Assembly: GCA_046349915.1 (NCBI GenBank)
Contig: JAXMBL010000004.1
Location: 310,001-374,000 of the forward strand
DNA length: 64,000 nt
From: CAIXSC01 sp046349915
GTDB taxonomy: Bacteria; Planctomycetota; Planctomycetia; Pirellulales; Pirellulaceae
Direction: 5' to 3'
Position 1 is the stretch's first letter; each line of letters opens with the position of its first letter. Under the pieces are notes generated by a model, which had not been told where the DNA came from, did no database searches, and worked only from the letters and a program-made list of their open reading frames with translations. The translations under genes were made by a program, and so were the position numbers. Positions 25,412 to 34,680 of the stretch are shown in pieces.

Positions 25412-26830
25412 ATGCCACACATTCGCCACCCTTCAACGCACGTTTCCAGCGCCTGGGCTCGCCGCACGTTTCTCCAAGCCGGCGCTTGGGCGCTCGGCGG
25501 TTTCTCCGCGTGGGGAGGCGGTATTTGGGGACAAGCAAACGCGGAATCGCCGGCCGCTCGTCCCGCCCCGGCAAGATTACCGACCAGTCTCGCGCCGGGA
25601 GAGACGTCGGTCATTCTGCTCTATCTGCATGGCGGTCCCTCGCAACTTGAAACGTACGATCTCAAGCCCGAGGCGCCTATCGAGTATCGCAGCGTCTTTC
25701 GTACGATCGCGACGAACGTTCCGGGAATGGACATTTGCGAGTTGTTTCCCCAGCAGGCTCGCATCGCCGACAAGTTCTCGCTGATTCGCTCGCTGAATCA
25801 CGATGTGAATATTCACAGCGATGGCGGCATCGTGGTGCTCACTGGAAAACGTCCGTTAGTATTGGACCCCGCATCCCAGTCGAAGAGCGAGCATCCTGAT
25901 TTTGGGTCGGTGGCGAGTAAATCGCTCGGCATGGGGAAAAGTTCCTTGCCGCCCTATGTCGCGATTCCTCGCCAACCTTACATGACTCGACCGGCTTACT
26001 TGGGGAGCCATCATGCGGCGTTCGAGGTGGGTGATCCTTCGACCGAAAACTATCGCGCCCCGCAAATCTCTTTATCCAAGTCGGATGTCCAGCGACTAGA
26101 CGATCGTCGCCAACTGCTGGCTCGCATGGATCAGTTTCGCCGCGGCGCCGAATCGGATAGCTCGCTTGTCGGCGTCGACCGATTTCGAGAACGAGCCTTT
26201 GAATTGCTGACCAGTGTGCGAGCAGCGGAAGCGTTTAATCTCTCGCTCGAATCCGAGTCGCTTCGCGATCGTTACGGACGCAACCTCTGGGGACAAGGAT
26301 GCCTGTTGGCTCGGCGGTTAGCCGAAGCCGGAGTGCCCGTCATCAGCCTGTTCATCGACACGCCGAAAAACGGCCCCGAATTCACCAACTGGGACGACCA
26401 CATTTTGAATGCGGGTCGCCCCGGCCACTTTGGCGACTTTCTTAAGGTGAGGCTCCCCTACTTGGATCAATGTCTGTCCGCGATGATCGAAGATATCTTC
26501 GATCGAGGACTCGACCGAAAGATCCTGACCGTGGTAATGGGGGAATTCGGTCGGACGCCGCGGTTGAGTCACAACGCAAGCGGTACAGGGCGAGACCATT
26601 GGCCTCAAGCTTACTCGGCGCTCGTCTCTGGCGGCGGACTGAAGATGGGCCAAGTGATCGGCGCAACCAACTCGAAGGCCGAATATCCTGTTGAGCGTCC
26701 TTACAGTCCGCAAGATCTGTTGTCCACGGTCTATCGCCATTTGCGCATCGATCCTGCGACTCCCTTCCTCGACCTCGCCGGCCGCCCCACGCGTATCCTC
26801 GAATCGGGTTCGCCGATTCGAGAGCTGTGA
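25412..26830 (+). CDS. DUF1501 (sulfatase-like) protein, Tat-exported, second copy
   Basis: 472 residues with a twin-arginine signal (WARRTFLQAGAWALGGFSAWG). DUF1501 landmarks are VILLYLHGGPSQLETYDLKP, LIRSLNHDVNIHSDGG, TNWDDHILN and VVMGEFGRTPR, and the C-terminal QDLLSTVYRHLRIDP region. It has the alkaline phosphatase/sulfatase-like fold. It differs clearly from the copy at 9744 (different partner, lower similarity) and is coupled to ThuA rather than to DUF1549/DUF1553. Exact substrate unknown; extracytoplasmic location expected. Confidence 0.9.
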   Translation: MPHIRHPSTHVSSAWARRTFLQAGAWALGGFSAWGGGIWGQANAESPAARPAPARLPTSLAPGETSVILLYLHGGPSQLETYDLKPEAPIEYRSVFRTIATNVPGMDICELFPQQARIADKFSLIRSLNHDVNIHSDGGIVVLTGKRPLVLDPASQSKSEHPDFGSVASKSLGMGKSSLPPYVAIPRQPYMTRPAYLGSHHAAFEVGDPSTENYRAPQISLSKSDVQRLDDRRQLLARMDQFRRGAESDSSLVGVDRFRERAFELLTSVRAAEAFNLSLESESLRDRYGRNLWGQGCLLARRLAEAGVPVISLFIDTPKNGPEFTNWDDHILNAGRPGHFGDFLKVRLPYLDQCLSAMIEDIFDRGLDRKILTVVMGEFGRTPRLSHNASGTGRDHWPQAYSALVSGGGLKMGQVIGATNSKAEYPVERPYSPQDLLSTVYRHLRIDPATPFLDLAGRPTRILESGSPIREL

Positions 26831-26873
26831 CGAGTAGCTTGTAATCCAAATATGCGAGTGCGGGCGATTGACT

Positions 26874-27250
26874 TCAAGCGTCGTTGTTGCTCGCTATCTG
26901 TGAGACGAGCGACTCGCTGATCGAGCGAGCTAGTTTGGCCGTCGAGAGTTCCACAATCGAGTCGTCATCATGACGTGCCAGCTATCGGTCGCCATTACCC
27001 GCGGTGGCCGAAGCAATATTACGTGACCAAGCTTCCCATTGCTCCATCTGGTCCATGACTTCTCGCCAAGTCTTGGGTGGTACATGCGTGGCGCCGCGAA
27101 TGCGTACGGGCTGGTTACGAAATGTGTCTGCGCCAGGACGGTCTCCGAGCAAGAGTCCATGGACCTCCTGCAATTGCTCGATATCGGTGACGGCGTCGCG
27201 TATCTTGGCGAGTTCTCGAATAAGGACATGAAAATCTACCCTGTCATTCG
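26874..27250 (-). pseudogene. Fic/DOC-family protein remnant
   Basis: A minus-strand frame reads NDRVDFHVLIRELAKIRD, then LQEVHGLLLGDRPGADTFR and NQPVRIRGATHVPPKTW, which matches the N-terminal flap region of Fic proteins (FRxxPVRIxGxxHVPP). It then jumps to TAGNGDR, a TAG stop (26982-26984), and LARHDDD. The Fic core motif is HPFxDGNGRxAR, so the helix bundle between and the HPF part look deleted, and one stop interrupts what remains. The open frame continues to a TGA at 26874. No start codon is evident. I read it as a decayed AMP-transferase gene; confidence is moderate because no alignment was run. Confidence 0.5.
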
Positions 27251-27253
27251 TTG

Positions 27254-28699
27254 TCAGAGGCGTTTCGCTTGAAATACCACTTGGTACTTCTGATCGGGAT
27301 CACACTTTGCAGGCAGAGGAACGAGCACAAAGTCGTCGGTGATCAGAGGCTTAAGCGATTGCCCCTCCAACAGTTCGACCGACTCAACTCGGTGAGGCAA
27401 CAGGGCAAGGATCGGTCGACCGCCGCGCTGCGAGCCGTTCTTGTTGATCGTCTCGAAACTTGCCGCGCCACGCTGAGGCGTGATCGTCAGTGTGTACTTC
27501 TCGCCGTCCAGAGTGAGCGTCTGCTTCCAAGCGAACTCGCTCGGTTTCATTCGAGCTTCCCAGGCGGGATCGCCGTAGAATGCCAGCACGTCTCGATCGA
27601 ACAACAAGCCGTTGCGCTGAAATTCACCGGGCGCCGTGTCGCGACGAGCGTCCTGGGGAAATTCGGTCTCGAGCTTGTACAGAAGCGCTTGCTGGTTCGC
27701 AAAGAAGGCCTCAGCCATTGTGAATCTTCCGGGTTGCTCCACGAAATAGTCGAGCATCCCCCAGCCGGCGTAACCAAACCAGGTAGGCACCGTGTAACCG
27801 ACCATTTGATTCACGCCGGCACTCTTCATGAAGGCCAACGCCATCGCGTCCGGCCCATCGATATGCCCCATCAAGCAGTTGCCAACCGGCAAGTAAACCT
27901 TGGGGTTGTCGGATTTCACCGGGTGACGTTGACCGGATGTGTCGAGACCATACAGTTCACCCGCGGAACTGCGGAATTCTCCATTGCGGTAGGCGAACCC
28001 GATCTGCCAATCGCGCTCGGTCGCGTGCCCTGACGTGACGAACAGATCGGCATGATATTCATTCAACGAGTCGACCAGGGCTCGAGTGGTATCGGCGGGC
28101 CCTTTTCGCTGCTCGGCCGTTCCACCGGTTTCCTTGCGGACCATTTTTCCTTGTTTCAGTTCGCAGAACCACATGCCTTGGTCACACAGAGCCAACTCCA
28201 CTTCGGTCCCCGCGGCGACTCGACGCACCTCCAACGGCTCGCGGTGGCTGGCGATCCGCAACGCTGTCGCTGCATCGTAGCCCGTCAAAATCCCCCACAG
28301 CACATCGGTATACGGGTCGTCGTCGAGTCGTCGCGTGAGTCGATGCACATCCGCGACAAACCGGCGATTAGCTTCGGAATGAGTCGCGACAAAGCACGCA
28401 TACTTAGGACGCAGTTTGGCGAGCGGATCACGAACATCCGCCAACTGCTTGTATTCAATCACAGTTCCGCCATGCTTGGCGACGAGCGCCGCGACCACTT
28501 TACTCCACTGGCTGTCCTGTCGAGTCGGCTCGGAAACCACGACCGCATACGAGCCCGCTGGTTCGTCCGCTCTAACTTCAACTGGCGCCTGGGCCGCCAG
28601 GTGGGTCGCCAGAATCACGAGTGTCGTGGTGAGTAGCAGGAATCGATTCACGACCTTGCTCTCGCCGCTGGGTCGTTGGCTGCCTGGGCCGATATTCAT
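27254..28699 (-). CDS. secreted hypothetical protein with putative His-Cys (clan CD-like) dyad
   Basis: 481 residues. The start MNIGPGSQRP was preferred over an ATG five codons earlier because GGAG then sits 9 bases upstream. A signal segment (RFLLLTTTLVILATHLAAQ) follows. The family is not recognised with certainty. In the middle, DLFVTSGHATERDWQ places a His after a hydrophobic strand, and VYLPVGNCLMGHIDGP places a Cys after the next strand. This is the spacing and context of the His/Cys dyad in caspase-fold peptidases such as gingipain (C25). A beta-rich C-terminal domain follows, as in those enzymes. A peptidase role is therefore possible but unproven. The Fic remnant adjoins its 3' end. 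Confidence 0.55.
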   Translation of the reverse strand: MNIGPGSQRPSGESKVVNRFLLLTTTLVILATHLAAQAPVEVRADEPAGSYAVVVSEPTRQDSQWSKVVAALVAKHGGTVIEYKQLADVRDPLAKLRPKYACFVATHSEANRRFVADVHRLTRRLDDDPYTDVLWGILTGYDAATALRIASHREPLEVRRVAAGTEVELALCDQGMWFCELKQGKMVRKETGGTAEQRKGPADTTRALVDSLNEYHADLFVTSGHATERDWQIGFAYRNGEFRSSAGELYGLDTSGQRHPVKSDNPKVYLPVGNCLMGHIDGPDAMALAFMKSAGVNQMVGYTVPTWFGYAGWGMLDYFVEQPGRFTMAEAFFANQQALLYKLETEFPQDARRDTAPGEFQRNGLLFDRDVLAFYGDPAWEARMKPSEFAWKQTLTLDGEKYTLTITPQRGAASFETINKNGSQRGGRPILALLPHRVESVELLEGQSLKPLITDDFVLVPLPAKCDPDQKYQVVFQAKRL

Positions 28700-28809
28700 C
28701 TGAAGAGACTCCATTGAGTAAGGATCATGCCGATCTGGCGGCGACGGATCGCCGTGGCACGTCGATCCTTAATCGTAAAGATAGCAACTGGCAACTCCGG
28801 CCGAGTCGG

Positions 28810-31800
28810 CTACGAGTGCTTTTTGGCGTCGAACGCGAGTTGTTGAATATCGTTCTCGGCCAGTTGGCGAGTGACAAGGACCGAACGGTCGCTGCGGAAC
28901 GGCGTGGCTTGGCCCTCGCGCAACAAGATAAACTCGCCTGTCCCCTGCCCTGCCAGTTTTTGGACCAAGTCGGAGCGGTTGTCGAAAGCGGCCTTGAGTT
29001 TCTTGAGCGCCGTTTCTTCCTTCACTCGACCCAAGAACCAGGCTCGCACATTTTCGCGGCACTTATAGTCCAAGTCGCCGGGAGTTTGCGTGGCTAACAT
29101 AATGCCAATGCCCGCCGAACGAGCTCGTTTGAGCAGATTTTCCATCGGGAGCTTGGTCGCTGGTTGTCGAACGGCGGGCAAATAGACATCCGCCTCGTCG
29201 AACAACAGGACGCATTGCAAACGATCCGACGGATTGCGACTCATCCAACGCACGACCGTCATCAAGAACTGAGCCATCCAGCACTCGGCGGCCGCGGCAT
29301 CCCGCAGAAACTTGGTGCTAACCACGGTCAGGCGAGTCTTTCCTGTCGGCAGACTGCCGTCGCGGCCTAGCAGTCGAGTCATGTCGAGCGTCGCGTCGGT
29401 CGTGGATAACAGGGAGCGATGGCTGAGTTCCACGGTTTGCAGATCGCTCGCGAGCTTGCGGCAAAGTTTGGCATCGATCCAGCCGAGCGCCTGTATGAGC
29501 TGAGAATCTTGGTTGCCGATGTAGTCGGTCAGATGACATACGGTGATTGGCTCGCGCAACTCTCGACCTAAGAGCAGAATCGCCTGTTGCAGGACTGCGC
29601 AGGTCGTCTTGTGCGCGGCATTGCTAGGCTTGTAGCCCATCATCGCGGCCAGCGACTCGGTCGCCACTTTCGCTAGCGTCTCCTGTTCCTGTTCGTCCAG
29701 AGTCGCCATGTCGGAAGGAATCAACGAGATTCCCAGCGGGTTCCCTCGCGGCTCGCCCGGCGTGTAGACCACGACATCCATTTGCGCGCGTAGAGCCATT
29801 CGGCGAACTCGCATTTCTTCCGAGTCGCCTTCTCCTTGCCACGATTTGGGGTCCGCATAACCGCACAAGTCTCCCTTACGATCAATCAAGATCGCGGGCA
29901 CCCCTTGCAGGGCGAGTTGTTCGATCAGATTGAGCGCCAACGTGGTCTTGCCACTCCCCGATCCACCCAGAAATGCGGCGTGCTGCGTCAACTCTTTCGG
30001 TTCCAACAGAACAGGCGTCTTGCGAAAATCGGTCGTGAGCCCCACTTGGAATGGTCCATTCGCCGCGGTCGCCAGTAATCTTATAGGCGGCGTCACGCTC
30101 GGCGCGACTGGTGGCGTCACCGACGACGCGACAGATGGCGTTACAGATGGCGCAGCCGGCGGCGCGACTGGATTTTGCACCTTGGTCGGTCGAGTAGCCG
30201 CGGCATTGTTGGTCAGAGGCTTCGCGGCGTTGTTCGCGGTTGCACCAGTGTTCGCTGTTGCGCTGGTCGGTCCCGGCGCGATGTTCGGCGCCCCGTCTTG
30301 GTCGAGCCCCAAGAGGTCGATCATCGGCTTCAGACTCGCCAAAGGCCGTTGTCGACGACGCCACTCCGCGAACGCAGGCTCGTGCTGGTGTTGCTGCTGG
30401 AATTCCTGGAAAGCCAACAATTGGCGCCAATGAGCATCCTCGCAGAGAATGCGTAAGCCCCCCTTCGCGACCAGATCACCCAGCAGCGTCGCCACCTGCG
30501 ACTTTTCACTCTTGGGGTACGCCGCCGACCGCACGATGACGGGCGAGTAGTCGCCGACTCGCTGCAGAAACGCCTGCAATTGCTTGGCGAGTCCGCCGCC
30601 CTGAGTCCCACGATTGCAAATCGCAAATCGCAATTTCTTGCCAGGCGAATCGAGTCGCCCAGAAATCACGGCTTCGCGACCCTCGCGGTCGACGCTGAAT
30701 TCCAGCGCGGGGTTCAGGTCGAGTCCACATTGTTCGATCGCCCAACCCAACAGTTCCGCCTGCTCTTCCTCGGACTCGGGGACGATGCGACCCGCGCCCG
30801 GCTTGTGGTCGTTCCAAAGCACCGCTAACGACTCCAACGCCCGCTCGTCGTCATCCCCCGTCGGAATCACTACCTCTTTTCCGCCTCCATCGCGGAACTT
30901 GCGACAATGCTCCAAGACATCGCGAGTCCGCATTTGCGAAAGTTTCTCGAGGAATTCGTCGGGGATCGGATACAGAGTATCGTCGTGGTCGACTCCCGCC
31001 GCCGCGTACAGTCGATCCAACCGACGCTTCACGATCAAACGCACCTCGCTGGCTGACCGGCGAGAGTCAAGTCGCACCGGTTCGGGATTTTGCTCGATGC
31101 GATCCCGCGTGGTCTTGGGCAACCGCTTCGCCAACTCGTCGTAAAAATCCTCCAGACAGGCGATAACCCCCAACGAACCGGGAACCGCCCCCACAATGCC
31201 GCACAGCGCCTGCATCGCTCGACGAAAGCGAGTTTCGGCGAGTTGCGGGTTGTCGTCGAAGTTGGTCATTTCTTCCAATTGATCGACCAGCAGCACCAGT
31301 CGACGACCACCCACGGCGGCCATCATCTGCCCCAGTCGCTCGACGGTCTCCTGGGGATGATGATCGTGCAATCGCGGTTCCAACTCGGGTAGATAGCCGC
31401 GGTCAAAGCTGTTCAACGGTTCGCACCGCAGATACTTCTGCACGCGACTGTCGAGTCGCGGATCGTGGCGCTGAAGGTACGCGAGCGCACGGATCAAATC
31501 GATGTCCAACCGCTCGTATCCAGGAGTGGAAACCAAACGGTCGGCGAATTCCTGCGTGCAGAACGCTAGTTGCTGGCTATCCATCTCCTCGTGCCGCAAT
31601 CGCTCCAACTCCTGCGGCGAAAGCACGCCCGTTTTCTCCACCATCAGATTTGACAGTTCCAGCAATCCGGAACTCTCGCCGCCCAGTTCCCAATACGGAT
31701 CTGACAGGGATTCGATCAAGTTCGCCAAAATGTAGCGACCGTAATTGTCGGTCGCGGTCGTCATCTGCAAATAGCCGCAGAACCCCAGGCCGTTCTCGTG

Positions 31801-32133
31801 CACATGATTGCGGAAGTGCCGCATCAGGTGAGTCTTGCCGCTTCCCGCCTCTCCCTTCATCAACAGCAGATGTCCACTCGCCGTCAGCTTGCCTTCCAGC
31901 ACGTTGTAAAACGCCAAGCGAGCGTGTTCGTGAATGTCGTGAACATCCAGCGTATCGAGTTTCCAGATTTGATCCTTCTGGCAAACCGAATGAAATACTT
32001 CCAGCGCATTCTGTGAAAAGAACGCCTCCCGGCGAGCATCGGCGGCGATGCGATCGTCGGAAACAGTCGTCGCATCCGCGGTGCGGGTGCTCGTTGGGCT
32101 AGCCGACTCGGCCGTGGTTGGCATCCTGGACAT
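28810..32133 (-). CDS. dual P-loop ATPase: KAP/AAA-like N-terminus fused to HerA/FtsK-like translocase
   Basis: 1107 residues. The ATG at 32133 was chosen because GAGGA precedes it; a GTG at 32145 overlapping the previous stop is possible. The N-terminal ATPase has Walker A GEAGSGKTH (about residue 95) and Walker B RLVLLVDQLEE (about 278). After a mixed alpha/beta region and a Pro/Thr/Ala/Asn-rich linker (about 600-690) comes a HerA/VirB4/FtsK-like domain: Walker A GGSGSGKTT (about 725), IDRKGDLCGY, Walker B VLLFDEADVYLP (about 978), the RARSAGIGIMLATQTP segment and a possible arginine finger. Such proteins pump or unwind DNA. It is the last gene of a four-gene strand with DUF559 and DUF72 genes. 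Confidence 0.8.
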   Translation of the reverse strand: MSRMPTTAESASPTSTRTADATTVSDDRIAADARREAFFSQNALEVFHSVCQKDQIWKLDTLDVHDIHEHARLAFYNVLEGKLTASGHLLLMKGEAGSGKTHLMRHFRNHVHENGLGFCGYLQMTTATDNYGRYILANLIESLSDPYWELGGESSGLLELSNLMVEKTGVLSPQELERLRHEEMDSQQLAFCTQEFADRLVSTPGYERLDIDLIRALAYLQRHDPRLDSRVQKYLRCEPLNSFDRGYLPELEPRLHDHHPQETVERLGQMMAAVGGRRLVLLVDQLEEMTNFDDNPQLAETRFRRAMQALCGIVGAVPGSLGVIACLEDFYDELAKRLPKTTRDRIEQNPEPVRLDSRRSASEVRLIVKRRLDRLYAAAGVDHDDTLYPIPDEFLEKLSQMRTRDVLEHCRKFRDGGGKEVVIPTGDDDERALESLAVLWNDHKPGAGRIVPESEEEQAELLGWAIEQCGLDLNPALEFSVDREGREAVISGRLDSPGKKLRFAICNRGTQGGGLAKQLQAFLQRVGDYSPVIVRSAAYPKSEKSQVATLLGDLVAKGGLRILCEDAHWRQLLAFQEFQQQHQHEPAFAEWRRRQRPLASLKPMIDLLGLDQDGAPNIAPGPTSATANTGATANNAAKPLTNNAAATRPTKVQNPVAPPAAPSVTPSVASSVTPPVAPSVTPPIRLLATAANGPFQVGLTTDFRKTPVLLEPKELTQHAAFLGGSGSGKTTLALNLIEQLALQGVPAILIDRKGDLCGYADPKSWQGEGDSEEMRVRRMALRAQMDVVVYTPGEPRGNPLGISLIPSDMATLDEQEQETLAKVATESLAAMMGYKPSNAAHKTTCAVLQQAILLLGRELREPITVCHLTDYIGNQDSQLIQALGWIDAKLCRKLASDLQTVELSHRSLLSTTDATLDMTRLLGRDGSLPTGKTRLTVVSTKFLRDAAAAECWMAQFLMTVVRWMSRNPSDRLQCVLLFDEADVYLPAVRQPATKLPMENLLKRARSAGIGIMLATQTPGDLDYKCRENVRAWFLGRVKEETALKKLKAAFDNRSDLVQKLAGQGTGEFILLREGQATPFRSDRSVLVTRQLAENDIQQLAFDAKKHS

Positions 32134-32141
32134 CTTGTTCC

Positions 32142-33221
32142 TCACAACCGAATAAAATGAAAACGTGCGTCCAAATAGGACGCTTCCGATTCCGCGACGT
32201 CGCGCGGATCCATCCGTTCCACCAAGTCCGCTCGACTAAGCATCACCAACCGCCGCCGATGAGCCTCGATCAATTGCTGCTTAAATTCGGCCAGCAATTC
32301 GCGCCCCGCGCCTTCCTCCAACCAACGCCGCCAGACGTGCGAGATAAACACCTTGCTGGCGCCAAATCGCCCCGATTCGCAACGACTCGCCACCTCCGTC
32401 ACTCGCGTCGCAAACCGCTCCAACTCGTCTAGCCCCGCATGCTCGCTGCTCGCCGCGGCCTGAGTGTTGACTGGGGCGCCGTTGCTGACTGCGACGTCAG
32501 TGTTGCAGGTGTTGCTCCTGTTTGCGGAATCGCCAGTGCTTACTGGGTCGCCAGTTTGTACTGTGTCGACAATCCAGCGTTGCACCACTGCTCGGAAGAC
32601 ATCCTTCTCGCTCGCGATCAACTCGCCGCCGACCAAGTGTTTCAGCACGTCGTGCGTCCCTAGAGTTCGCTCGGTCTCCAGTCGCAGGCGAGCGACCACA
32701 TGGGCGGGTTTGAACGGCGCTGTCGACTCAATTCCCAATACTCGCCACGCCAGTGCATTCAGCACATCGCTGGCCGAACGCAGTTTCTCGGGCAATCCCA
32801 ATCGTTGTTTGAGAACCGCGATTCGCAACGAACCGGCCGCGTCTTTGCCCTGCAAGACTTTCGGGGATACGCCCAGCACGCGGGGGACGATGATCTCGCG
32901 CAACAGGTTCCGCCAGGCCAGCGTTTTGGGCAATTCACCCGCTGACACCTTCCAAAACGCCAGCCACGCATCGCGGCCCGCCGCGGTGATGGCGAGCGGC
33001 TTTTCCTGGACCCAGCCCCGTTCGACGCAATTGCCGCGAGCTTCTCCGAATAGTTCGTTCCATTGCGACGGAACCAAGGCGTGTCGAAACAAGCCGCCGA
33101 CTTCACGCGACCAAACCGCCGGTGACGGTGGTTTCTTGGCCGGAACCAGCAAACGAGTCAACAAAAGCTGCTCGGCGATCTCAAGCCGAGAGGGGACGCC
33201 AAGGGGAGACTGAGATTCCAT
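32142..33221 (-). CDS. unrecognised protein linking the DUF559 and dual-ATPase genes
   Basis: 359 residues. The start MESQSPLGVPSRLEIAEQ was chosen because GGAG lies 8 bases upstream; the frame runs back to 33434 inside the preceding gene. I do not recognise the family. It is mostly helical, with EIAEQLLLTRLL near the start resembling a winged-helix opening, many Trp/Arg residues (SQWNELF, DAWLAFW, HVWRRWLEEG), and a low-complexity Asn/Thr/Ser/Ala insert (about 245-280) like the linker in the next gene. Its stop overlaps or touches the ATPase start, so the two are translationally coupled and probably form a complex. Confidence 0.7.
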   Translation of the reverse strand: MESQSPLGVPSRLEIAEQLLLTRLLVPAKKPPSPAVWSREVGGLFRHALVPSQWNELFGEARGNCVERGWVQEKPLAITAAGRDAWLAFWKVSAGELPKTLAWRNLLREIIVPRVLGVSPKVLQGKDAAGSLRIAVLKQRLGLPEKLRSASDVLNALAWRVLGIESTAPFKPAHVVARLRLETERTLGTHDVLKHLVGGELIASEKDVFRAVVQRWIVDTVQTGDPVSTGDSANRSNTCNTDVAVSNGAPVNTQAAASSEHAGLDELERFATRVTEVASRCESGRFGASKVFISHVWRRWLEEGAGRELLAEFKQQLIEAHRRRLVMLSRADLVERMDPRDVAESEASYLDARFHFIRL

Positions 33222-33351
33222 CGCGGCAACTCCAACGAGGGACTCGTAGTCTACCAGACTGCTCCCTGCCGCAACAGGAAGGATCATGCTTGGCGACTGC
33301 GAGTTTTTGCGCCTGGCTGCCTTAGTACTTAGGAGTACTCGAAGGAATCCG

Positions 33352-34671
33352 CTACGAGTCGTCGCGGTTCTGGGGCAAGGTGCGAAACGCTCGCTGGATG
33401 GTTCGCAGAATGTCCTCCAAGCTTTGCACGACATCTTCGGCCAAGAACCTCAAGACGACAAAGCCCGCCAGCTGCAGCGAACAATCCTTGCGACGATCTC
33501 GCCGGTAAGCTTCCGAGTTCTGAAAGTGATAATAACCGTCGATCTCGACAGCCAGTCGCCGCCGCTTCGCCAACAAATCGATCTCCCAGGATTGGTCGAG
33601 TTTCGTGGACGCTTCCACTCGTCCATTCAATTCAAATTGACCCGCGAAGAGCGGATGGTTCTCCAGGCGATCAAAGAGGAACCGCTCCGCCGCGCTTCGC
33701 GCACGGTCACTCGCCTCGGGCGACTCCAGCGATCGCTCCGTGGCCGCGATCAACTGTCGGTACAACTCGATCGATTCGCTCGATCCCCCATCGCGGCCAA
33801 ACACTTCCAGAATCGTAGGATGTCGAACCTCGGAGCTCGTCTTATGATCCAAAGTCGGAGCGATGAGCGTCCCTTTGTCGGACGCGAGGCCGTCCAGCGA
33901 TACGACACCCTCGCGCAGCATCGATGCGATCCGATCATGTCGGTGACGTTGCGCGAAGTTCTCCCAGACGGGCGGCGATACTCGCAGGGCGAGCGGCAGA
34001 TTCGGAGCGTCGATCGCCCAACGAACCGACTCGCAAACGCCCGCCTCGAACCATTCATGCTCGCGTTCCGGCAGTGGGCAAAACAACAACAAGCCCGATA
34101 TCGCGGTAGGCGGCAGCACTTGAGTCAAAGCTCGTACCAGCATGCGTCGAAACACATGATCGCCGTTTCGGGAACTCGAAGTCCAATGTCTGGCGAGCAT
34201 GTCGTCGGTCAGTCGCGGCGCGAGAACTCGACAGAGCCACGCCGCGCTGGGAGCGGGATCGTCGGGCAACGAGTTCTCTAGGAGCAGCTCCACTTCCCAC
34301 GAGCTTTTGGAACGGAGGTCGCCCAGCGGTATGCCCGTCGAGTTTCCGCAAGCGACTTGCCACGCAGTCGCGACCACTGCTTCCAATTGCCAATGAAACT
34401 CGATGTCCCGTAGCCAATCGAGATCGATCGCGGAACTTCCCGGCAAATTGGTCCAATCACCGTATGAGGAAATCGATCGCTGACTGGTTAAACTCAAATG
34501 AGATTGCCACGCTGAAACCGACGAGCCAAAGGGGCCGACCAATACGCTGACGGTAGGGACGCCTTGACGTCGTCGAGTGGCATGGCGTGCCAGCGCCACG
34601 CGACTGACAAGGTCGCAGGAGTCGCCGGTGGAACTTGTAATCGAGTGGTTATCCAGCGAGTGGCTATCCAT
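33352..34671 (-). CDS. DUF559 (Vsr/PD-(D/E)XK-like) nuclease-domain protein
   Basis: 439 residues. The C-terminal 120 form a DUF559 domain: AERFLFDRLENHP, SWEIDLLAKRRRLAVEIDGYYHF, YRRDRRKDCSLQLAGFVVLRFLAEDV. This is the very-short-patch-repair/PD-(D/E)XK endonuclease-like fold with the acidic EIDL and EIDG pair and a trailing Lys/Arg cluster. The N-terminal 300 residues are not recognised; a stretch VSVLVGPFGSSVSAWQSHL near residue 42 looks like a degenerate P-loop lacking GKT. It starts 9 bases after the DUF72 stop and ends 130 bases before the next gene. Location and partners suggest a DNA-cutting subunit of a multi-gene system (inference). Confidence 0.75.
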   Translation of the reverse strand: MDSHSLDNHSITSSTGDSCDLVSRVALARHATRRRQGVPTVSVLVGPFGSSVSAWQSHLSLTSQRSISSYGDWTNLPGSSAIDLDWLRDIEFHWQLEAVVATAWQVACGNSTGIPLGDLRSKSSWEVELLLENSLPDDPAPSAAWLCRVLAPRLTDDMLARHWTSSSRNGDHVFRRMLVRALTQVLPPTAISGLLLFCPLPEREHEWFEAGVCESVRWAIDAPNLPLALRVSPPVWENFAQRHRHDRIASMLREGVVSLDGLASDKGTLIAPTLDHKTSSEVRHPTILEVFGRDGGSSESIELYRQLIAATERSLESPEASDRARSAAERFLFDRLENHPLFAGQFELNGRVEASTKLDQSWEIDLLAKRRRLAVEIDGYYHFQNSEAYRRDRRKDCSLQLAGFVVLRFLAEDVVQSLEDILRTIQRAFRTLPQNRDDS

Positions 34672-34680
34672 GGACCGCTC

